Source: Streptomyces sp. NBC_01264 (GTDB lineage Bacteria > Actinomycetota > Actinomycetes > Streptomycetales > Streptomycetaceae). From it: DNA of 64,000 nt. This document shows positions 57,813 through 64,000 of this stretch, piece by piece. Position 1 is the stretch's first letter; every line of letters starts with the position of its first letter. A program made the translations under genes and the position numbers. A model generated the notes under the pieces. That model worked only from the letters and a program-made list of their open reading frames with translations, was not told the origin of the DNA and did not search any database. The stretch lies in contig NZ_JAPEOX010000001.1 of assembly GCF_026340675.1 (NCBI RefSeq), positions 5,642,001-5,706,000 on the forward strand, written 5' to 3'.

Positions 57813-58402
57813 GCGAAGTCCCCCTTGCGGTGGGCGGAGCGCTGGCTCAGCAGCTGGTGCAGGGCGTCGAGGGACCAGAGCCAGGAGGCCTCGGGCGTCC
57901 GCGCGTGGGCGAAACCGCCCGCGGCCTCCAGGGCCACGAACCCGTGGAACGTGCTGCGCAGCAGCCGGGCGGCGTCGGTCAGATCGGGCTCCGCGAGCCC
58001 GTAGCCGCGCAGCATCCCGTACGTCAGCGCGATCGCGCGGCGCGGCCCGGCGGCCTGCGCGGCCAGCTCGGGGTCGATCTTGCCCGGGGCCTGCGTCGCC
58101 GCGTAGCGGCCGGGGTACTTGTGGGCGTACTCCCGCCAGGCGTTGGCGAACGCCACGAGCGCGTCCTTCCCGGCGAGCCCCGCCGTAGCCTCGGCGATGA
58201 GCAGCGTCTTCTCGTCCGCCGCCAGCAGGGCGATCCGCCCGCGGAGGTCCTCCAGGCTGCGGACGTGCGCGTACAGACTCGCGTCCTGCACCCCGAGCCG
58301 CCGCGCGACCTGCGCCATGGTCACCCGGTGCAGCCCGACGTCATCCGCCACCTCGGCCCCCACGACGGTGACCTTCTCGGCCGTCAAGCCCATCCGTACC
58401 AT
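57809..58402 (-). CDS. TetR-family regulator
   Basis: 197 residues from ATG 58402 (GGGGGG upstream; ATG 58393 is alternative). HTH: KVTVVGAEVADDVGLHRVTM, AQVARRLGVQDASLYAHVRS. The C-terminal WHG-like domain: FANAWREYAHKYPGRYAATQ, LLRSTFHGFVALEAAGGF, WLWSLDALHQLL. It is co-transcribed with the alpha/beta hydrolase through an ATGA overlap, and probably regulates it. Confidence 0.88.
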   Translation of the reverse strand: MVRMGLTAEKVTVVGAEVADDVGLHRVTMAQVARRLGVQDASLYAHVRSLEDLRGRIALLAADEKTLLIAEATAGLAGKDALVAFANAWREYAHKYPGRYAATQAPGKIDPELAAQAAGPRRAIALTYGMLRGYGLAEPDLTDAARLLRSTFHGFVALEAAGGFAHARTPEASWLWSLDALHQLLSQRSAHRKGDFA

Positions 58403-58481
58403 GCGCCCCCCGGCTCCGTCGAGCGGTGCCGGGGGGCGCTGCGCCCCTGACCTGGTCCTGCGACCCGGCCAGGGCAAAGGC

Positions 58482-58525
58482 AGGAGCCCCGTCGACTCTG
58501 CTCGCGCAGAGAAGACAGGGCTCCT
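58482..58525 (-). terminator. Terminator after the cold-shock gene
   Basis: Read on the minus strand, AGGAGCCC pairs with GGGCTCCT, with an inner CTCTGC / GCAGAG stem and tetraloop, followed by GCCTTTGCC. It lies about 40 bp after the cold-shock stop. Confidence 0.7.
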
Positions 58526-58566
58526 TGGGTACTGCATATCCAACCGCGACTGGTTGGCCCAGGCGA

Positions 58567-58770
58567 CTAGGCCGGGGTGACGTTCTCCGCCTGCGGGCCC
58601 TTCGGACCCTGGGTGACGTCGAAGTTCACCAGCTGGTTCTCCTCAAGGGAGCGGAAGCCGGCGGCGTTGATCGCGGAGTAGTGGACGAAGACATCCGGGC
58701 CGCCGCCGTCCTGGGCGATGAAGCCGAAGCCCTTTTCAGCGTTGAACCACTTGACGGTTCCGGTAGCCAT
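58567..58770 (-). CDS. Cold-shock domain protein
   Basis: 67 residues, the standard CspA length. RNP1 is KGFGFIAQ and RNP2 is DVFVHYSAI; it starts [20 protein letters not shown] and ends PQAENVTPA. It binds single-stranded RNA/DNA as a chaperone. ATG 58770 has AGGAGGG. The AT-rich 5' region of about 140 bp contains a perfect stem, so mRNA structure probably contributes to control, as in other csp genes. Confidence 0.96.
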   Translation of the reverse strand: MATGTVKWFNAEKGFGFIAQDGGGPDVFVHYSAINAAGFRSLEENQLVNFDVTQGPKGPQAENVTPA

Positions 58771-58838
58771 GAGCCCTCCTATGGGCCAAAGGGTCGCCCT
58801 GCTCCAGAACCTGCTAAGAAGTCTGAAAACTACAAAAG

Positions 58839-58864
58839 CCTGCGGGTCACATTCTCCGCAGGCC
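58839..58864 (-). promoter_or_regulatory. Hairpin in the cold-shock 5' leader
   Basis: GCCTGCGG / CCGCAGGC, perfect 8-bp arms with a 10-nt loop, 70-95 bp upstream of the cold-shock ATG and inside an AT-rich leader. It could be part of a structured UTR that senses temperature, or a regulator site. Confidence 0.5.
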
Positions 58865-58998
58865 TCGTACTGCAAGGGAAACCAAACTGCAACTTGCGTC
58901 GAGCCTAGCACGCACCTCCCGGCCGAGACCAGAGGGAAAGATCACGTCACTCGGACGTTTGAGACCCGCCAGACGGCTGACGGAGACGCGGGGGCTAG

Positions 58999-59871
<873 letters not shown>

Positions 59872-60713
59872 CGCGGCTTATGAGGGTATTCGCCTTTCCG
59901 TAGAGCGGAATGCTCTGGAAAGGTGAATGCCGCTGCTGTTTACCGCGAATGCGGTCTCCTTTGGCCGGGGTGCGGCGCGGCGCGGCGGTGCCGCCGGGGA
60001 CCAGTCCCCGGGCCCCTGCGCCTCAAGCGCCGGCGGGGCTGGGGTTGGCCGGTGTGGCGGGTTGGCTGCGGGTGGGGGGCCGGTGCCGGGGGGGGGGTGG
60101 GGTGTCGGTCTGGACTGCATGATTTAGGCGCCCTGTGCCCACTTCGACAGGGCGCGGCGTGTTCTTGCGCCACAAATCACGCTTTACGTCCCGGCCAACA
60201 CCCCACCCCGCCCCCGTCCCCGTCCCGGGTCCCGCAGCCCCCGACCCCGGCCGGGGGGGGCAACTCGGTCCCGGCCGGGAGACAGCTCGGTCCCGGCCGG
60301 GGTTTGGGTTTTTCAGCTGTCCGGCGTTTGAGGACCGGGGTCTGGGGCGGAACCCCAGGGGGTCCGGGCGCAGCCCGGGGTTGCTGCTTTCAGCCCGTCC
60401 GGCGTTTGAGGACCGGGGCCCCTCCCAGCCCCGCCGGCGTTTGAGGCGCGGGTCCGGGCTGGCCCGGGGAACGGTGGAAGGGTGGGTAGGGGACTTCGCC
60501 CCGCAGGGCCCACCACCCGCACCCGCCGTCGGGCCATCGCCCCGGACCAGCGGGCAATGGAACAGATGCCGGCGGGCTTCGCCGGTCCTTGAGGGCGCCC
60601 GGTGGCGCTGCTAGCGTGCGTCGCCAAGTCACGGGGTGCGGGGCGGGGGCGTGGGATGAGGATCCGGGAACGGGCGGCGGCGCCGGGCCGCGGAGCCGTG
60701 GGGGCGTGCTGAC
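59872..60713. other. 842-bp intergenic region with Streptomyces intergenic repeats
   Basis: No gene supported. It holds a hairpin (60128-60155, arms GCGCCCTGT / ACAGGGCGC), G-runs up to nine, and several copies of CCGGCGTTTGAGG (60317-60329, 60398-60410) or its variants with GGGGTCTGGGGCGG. A copy with GGAACGGTGGAAGGG (60467-60481) also appears. The same words fill 37.1-37.5 kb. Pairs of opposite copies can fold into terminators. Confidence 0.7.
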
Positions 60714-61676
60714 ATGGGCATCACGCTGTTCGTGGCCGGGGTCACGCTCTGGGGTACGGCAGCGGGCCTCCTCCTGCCCCGGGCCGCCTACCGGCTCTCC
60801 GTCGAAGCGGGCCTGCCCTGGCGCTCGGCCTGCCCGGCCGGCCACCCGCTGACCGGCCCGGCCGGAGGCTGGCTGGGCCTGCCGGTCTGCCCCCGATGCG
60901 GTCCGGCACGGCACGCAGCCCCGGACGCGGATACGGGTACGGGTACGGGTACGGGTACGGACCCAGCCTCGGGCTCGGCCCCGGCCCCGGGCTCCGCAGC
61001 GGCCTTGGATCCGGCCGCGGACGGCTGGGGCGGGGCCCGGCGCCCCTGCTGGTTCCGGTGGCGGGGGGGCTACGCGCCCGTCGGAGGGGCCGTCCTGGCG
61101 GCCGTTCTTGTGTGTCTCGCGCTCGGGGCCGGGGTCGGGGCTCGGCCCGAGTTGGTTGCCTGGCTGGTGTTGGCGCCGTTCACCGTTCTGCTCTGCTTCG
61201 TCGACCAGGCCGTGCACCGGCTGCCCGACGTGGTGACCCTGCCGCTGGCCGCCGCCACCGTGGTCGCACTCGGCGTGGCCGCCCTGTTCACCGGTACCGG
61301 TGGGTCCTGGACGCGCGCGCTGCTCGGGGGGCTCACCCTCGGGGCCGTGTACCTCGTGCTCCACCTCATCTACCCGCCCGGCATGGGCTTCGGCGACGTC
61401 ACCCTGGCCCTGACCGTGGGGCAGATCCTGGGCTGGTACGGGTGGTTCGTGCTGTTCGCGGGAAGCCTCGCCGGGTTCACCGCGGCCGCCGTGCACGGGT
61501 ACGCCCGGGTCGCCCTGCGCCGGGTGGAGCGCGGTACCTCGATCGCCTTCGGCCCCTTCATGGCCGGCGGCGCCCTCGCGGGCGTGATCTACGCGGGCCT
61601 GGGTTTGGGGCTGGGGCTCGACCTGGGGCTCGATCTGGGGTCCGGCCCCGTCCTTGGCGCCGGGCCGGTCCCGTGA
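60714..61676 (+). CDS. Prepilin peptidase-like (A24) membrane protease
   Basis: 320 residues. Type IV prepilin-peptidase core: VLLCFVDQAVHRLPDVVTLP (first catalytic Asp), YPPGMGFGDVTLALTVGQIL (second catalytic Asp in GxGD-like GFGD). An N-terminal zinc-like pair SACPAGHPL ... LPVCPRCGPAR follows the first helix, after which comes a low-complexity loop (TGTGTGTGTDPASGSAPA) encoded by an ACGGGT microsatellite. The C-terminus has a Gly-Leu-Gly-Leu-Asp repeat. It could process Flp/tad-type pilins or be a cleavage protease of unknown target. No pilus genes adjacent. Confidence 0.85.
   Translation: MGITLFVAGVTLWGTAAGLLLPRAAYRLSVEAGLPWRSACPAGHPLTGPAGGWLGLPVCPRCGPARHAAPDADTGTGTGTGTDPASGSAPAPGSAAALDPAADGWGGARRPCWFRWRGGYAPVGGAVLAAVLVCLALGAGVGARPELVAWLVLAPFTVLLCFVDQAVHRLPDVVTLPLAAATVVALGVAALFTGTGGSWTRALLGGLTLGAVYLVLHLIYPPGMGFGDVTLALTVGQILGWYGWFVLFAGSLAGFTAAAVHGYARVALRRVERGTSIAFGPFMAGGALAGVIYAGLGLGLGLDLGLDLGSGPVLGAGPVP
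60929..60962. repeat. ACGGGT hexanucleotide microsatellite inside the peptidase gene
   Basis: About five tandem copies of ACGGGT. Unit length is a multiple of three, so copy changes add or remove Thr-Gly pairs without a frameshift in a loop of the protein. Confidence 0.85.
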
Positions 61677-61828
61677 GCCGGGCCGGTTCCGTGTGTCTGC
61701 GGCGACTCGGGGCGTCCCGTAGGGGGCCAGACCGGGAGCGGCAACGGCTGGCGTAGGCTGGATCGGTCCGGGAAGCTCGACCGCAGCCGGGCGCCAGCCG
61801 AACGACACAGCCGAAAGGTGACGCACCG

Positions 61829-63028
61829 GTGACCGACCAGGCCGCTCTCCAGTCAGTCCTCGACCGAGCCGCCACTGGGGGCCGGATCACCCAGGAAGAG
61901 GCGCTCGACCTCTACCGCCACGCGCCCCTGCACGCACTGGGCCAGGCCGCCGACGCGGCCCGCCGGCTGCGCTACGCCGGTACCGAGCACATCGCGACGT
62001 ACATCATCGAGCGCAACATCAACTACACCAACGTGTGCGTCACGGCGTGCAAGTTCTGCGCCTTCTACGCGGCCCCCAAGGACGCCAAGAAGGGCTGGTC
62101 CCGCGACCTCGAGGACATCCTGCGCCGCTGCGCGGAGACCGTCGAGCTGGGCGGCACGCAGATCATGTTCCAGGGCGGCCACCACCCGGACTACGGCGTC
62201 GAGTACTACGAGCACCACTTCTCCGCCATCAAGCAGGCCTACCCGCAGCTGGTCATCCACTCCCTCGGCGCGTCCGAGGTCGAGCACATGGCCCGGATCT
62301 CCAAGGTGTCCGCCGAGGAGGCCATCCAGCGCATCCACGCCGCCGGGCTGGACTCCTTCGCGGGCGCCGGCGCCGAGCTGCTCCCCGAGCGGCCGCGCAA
62401 GGCGATCGCCCCGCTCAAGGAGTCCGGCGAGCGCTGGCTGGAGATCATGGAGATCGCCCACAAGCTGGGCGTGGAGTCCACCTCCACCATGCTGATGGGC
62501 ACCGGCGAGACCAACGCCGAGCGCATCGAGCACATCGCGATGATCCGGGACACGCAGGACCGTACGGGCGGCTTCCGCGCCTTCATCCCGTACACCTACC
62601 AGCCCGAGAACAACCGCCTCAAGGGCCGGACCCAGGCGACCGTCTTCGAGTACCTGCGCATGATCGCCATCGCGCGGCTCTTCCTCGACAACGTCGCCCA
62701 CATCCAGGGCTCCTGGCTCACCGTGGGCAAGGAGGCGGGCCAGCTCTCCCTGCACTACGGCGCCGACGACCTCGGTTCGATCATGCTGGAGGAGAACGTC
62801 GTCTCCTCGGCCGGTGCCAAGCACCGCTCCAACCGCATGGAGATCATCGACCTGATCCGCAAGGCGGGCCGCACCCCGGCCCAGCGCGCCACGACGTACG
62901 AGCACCTCCTGGTGCACGACGACCCGGCGAACGACCCGGTCGACGACCGCGTGGTCTCGCACATCTCCTCCACCGCCATCGAGGGCGGCACCGCCCACCC
63001 CGAGCTGAAGCTCATCTCCTCGAACTGA
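61829..63028 (+). CDS. mqnC: Cyclic dehypoxanthinyl futalosine synthase (radical SAM)
   Basis: 399 residues. It cyclises dehypoxanthine futalosine in the futalosine menaquinone pathway. Radical SAM cluster: NVCVTACKFCAFYAAPKDAK (C-x3-C-x2-C). MqnC-type elements: IMFQGGHHPDYGVEYYEHHF, AGAGAELLPERPRKAIAPLK, MGTGETNAERIEHI, FIPYTYQPENNRLKGR. GTG 61829 has AAGGTGA upstream. The following gene is 7 bp away, so they form an operon. Confidence 0.96.
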   Translation: MTDQAALQSVLDRAATGGRITQEEALDLYRHAPLHALGQAADAARRLRYAGTEHIATYIIERNINYTNVCVTACKFCAFYAAPKDAKKGWSRDLEDILRRCAETVELGGTQIMFQGGHHPDYGVEYYEHHFSAIKQAYPQLVIHSLGASEVEHMARISKVSAEEAIQRIHAAGLDSFAGAGAELLPERPRKAIAPLKESGERWLEIMEIAHKLGVESTSTMLMGTGETNAERIEHIAMIRDTQDRTGGFRAFIPYTYQPENNRLKGRTQATVFEYLRMIAIARLFLDNVAHIQGSWLTVGKEAGQLSLHYGADDLGSIMLEENVVSSAGAKHRSNRMEIIDLIRKAGRTPAQRATTYEHLLVHDDPANDPVDDRVVSHISSTAIEGGTAHPELKLISSN

Positions 63029-63035
63029 CGCGCCC

Positions 63036-63698
63036 GTGCTGACGATCCACACCGCCGAACTCCTCGTGACCGGGGCCGTCACCGGACCCGGTGAGGGACC
63101 CGCGCCGCTGCCCGGCGGCGCGGTCCTGGTCGAGGGCGACCGCATCGCCCGGGTGGGCCCGTACGAGGAGCTCGCCGCGGCCTATCCGCACGCGCGCGCC
63201 CGCAGCTGGCCCGGGGTGCTGACCCCGGGGTTGCTGGTGCGCGGCGGCGACGAGCTGCTGGAGCGCACGTACTACCCGGACGACCCCTACGAGATCACCG
63301 AGCTCGGGACCGAACCGATCAGCGGCGCCGAGGCGTTGGCGGACCTGAAGATGACCGAGCCGCGGTGGGGCAACAGCGCGCGGCGCGGCACGCAGAAGCT
63401 GCTCGCCCGCGGGGTCGTCGCCGTGGCCGGCCGCTTCACCAGCCCGGCCGTCCGGACGGCGGTGGTCCGCTCCGGGCTCACCGTCGTCCCGCCCGCCCCC
63501 TACGAGGGACCGGCCTCCCTGGACCCGCTCGCCGGCCGGACCGCCGCCGAGGATGCCTTCCACGGGGTCCTGGAGCCGGGCGCCCCGGCACGGTTCGCGG
63601 TCTTCGCGGTGCCCGGTCCGGCGGAGCTGCTGGTGGAGGGCCCGACGAGCTGCGTGGCCACGGTCATCGGCGGCAGGCTGCTCCACCGCCGTCGCTGA
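63036..63698 (+). CDS. Imidazolonepropionase-like protein lacking metal motif
   Basis: 220 residues from GTG 63036. The N-terminus reads like an amidohydrolase composite domain: TIHTAELLVTGAVTGPGEGP, GGAVLVEGDRIARVGPYEEL, but where HxH is expected the sequence is SWPGVLTPGLLVRGGDELLE with no His pair. The end, APARFAVFAVPGPAELLVEG, TVIGGRLLHRRR, is again composite-domain-like. The barrel is mostly missing. It is probably a non-catalytic fold retained next to mqnC (7 bp apart), of unknown role. Its presence beside mqnC is typical, in my recollection, of Streptomyces. Confidence 0.7.
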   Translation: MLTIHTAELLVTGAVTGPGEGPAPLPGGAVLVEGDRIARVGPYEELAAAYPHARARSWPGVLTPGLLVRGGDELLERTYYPDDPYEITELGTEPISGAEALADLKMTEPRWGNSARRGTQKLLARGVVAVAGRFTSPAVRTAVVRSGLTVVPPAPYEGPASLDPLAGRTAAEDAFHGVLEPGAPARFAVFAVPGPAELLVEGPTSCVATVIGGRLLHRRR

Positions 63699-64000
63699 GC
63701 CCGGGGGAGTCCGCCCGGCCGGGGCGGTCCCCGCGGACCAGGAAGACGGCCACGCACGCGAAGACGACCATGAGGATGGTGGCCGTCGAGGCGAGCAGGG
63801 ACCAGCCGCCGGTGTGAGGGGTGACGGCCTCGTCGACACCACCGCTGGAGAAGATGGTCGTTGGGTCCGTGAGGGCGTGGAGGACGATCGCGGACCAGAT
63901 GGTGCCGGTCAGACGCATGACGAGGTACATGCACACGCCGAAGCCGAAGGTGTAGACGACGGTGACGAGCACCGTGCCCACCTTCATCCCGGACAGCACG
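63664..64000 (-). CDS. CPBP-family intramembrane protease (N-terminus beyond window)
   Basis: About 112 codons are visible, open to the right edge. Hydrophobic segments VGTVLVTVVYTFGFGVCMYL, and SAIVLHALTDPTTIFSSGG with the H-x3-D motif of the C-terminal CPBP (Abi) motif. LLASTATILMVVFACVAVFL is the last helix, with a basic, charged tail. The Glu-Glu-x3-R motif should be off the edge. Its end overlaps the end of the preceding gene by 35 bp (convergent). Confidence 0.7.
   Translation of the reverse strand, partial: VLSGMKVGTVLVTVVYTFGFGVCMYLVMRLTGTIWSAIVLHALTDPTTIFSSGGVDEAVTPHTGGWSLLASTATILMVVFACVAVFLVRGDRPGRADSPGLSDGGGAACRR

Overview
The window reads as a chromosomal segment of a Streptomyces or close relative. 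Coding sequence is very GC-rich with G/C-biased third positions, GTG and TTG starts are frequent, and many families typical of the genus are present (DUF3558 lipoproteins, DUF4229, the XRE/DUF397/ATP-binding trio, Spo0M, MqnA/C/E). From memory, the order hemL - phosphatase - ccdA/resB/ccsB - mqnL/P/M/E - acyl-CoA ligase - cold-shock - mqnA - mqnC resembles the S. coelicolor core around SCO4469 to SCO4551. That comparison is recall, not a search.

Layout. 1-9.9 kb: a DUF2637 membrane protein running off the left edge, two paralogous DUF3558 lipoproteins, RtcB RNA ligase, a small WXG100 / RNase A-like toxin / immunity cassette, a polysaccharide deacetylase behind a DasR-type operator, an SDR, a Mut7-C nuclease, and the scar of a deletion that fused the remains of a divergent HxlR regulator / oxidoreductase pair. 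10-18 kb: hemL and a histidine phosphatase, a second polysaccharide deacetylase-like lipoprotein, then the system II cytochrome c maturation operon (ResA-like thioredoxin, CcdA, ResB, CcsB). 18-28 kb: MarR/cupin pair, two membrane proteins, then most of the late and early futalosine-pathway menaquinone genes (mqnL, mqnP, mqnM, mqnE) with unrelated genes between them (two tandem paralogues, Uma2, rhomboid, Lrp). 28-41 kb: GNAT, DUF4229, a dicarboxylate/amino-acid symporter behind a polycysteine leader peptide, a repeat protein split by a stop codon, two acyl-CoA ligases (the second at 43 kb), a secreted tripeptidyl-aminopeptidase-like hydrolase and a secretory lipase. 41-55 kb is accessory in character: a highly periodic cysteine-repeat protein, AraC, Spo0M, TetR plus hydrolase, and a 48.6-52.0 kb patch with three disrupted genes and a duplicated promoter segment. 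55-64 kb: secreted lytic transglycosylase, a 169-bp palindromic element between convergent genes, TetR plus hydrolase, cold-shock protein, mqnA, prepilin peptidase, mqnC and its companion, and a CPBP protease running off the right edge.

How it fits together. Six futalosine-pathway genes (mqnA, mqnC, mqnE, mqnL, mqnM, mqnP) lie in 42 kb, and the cytochrome c assembly operon and hemL are next door, so the core of the window serves respiratory-chain cofactors. Around that core is strain-variable material: disrupted genes, repeats and small conflict-type cassettes. No tRNA, rRNA, CRISPR array, complete insertion sequence or prophage was seen.
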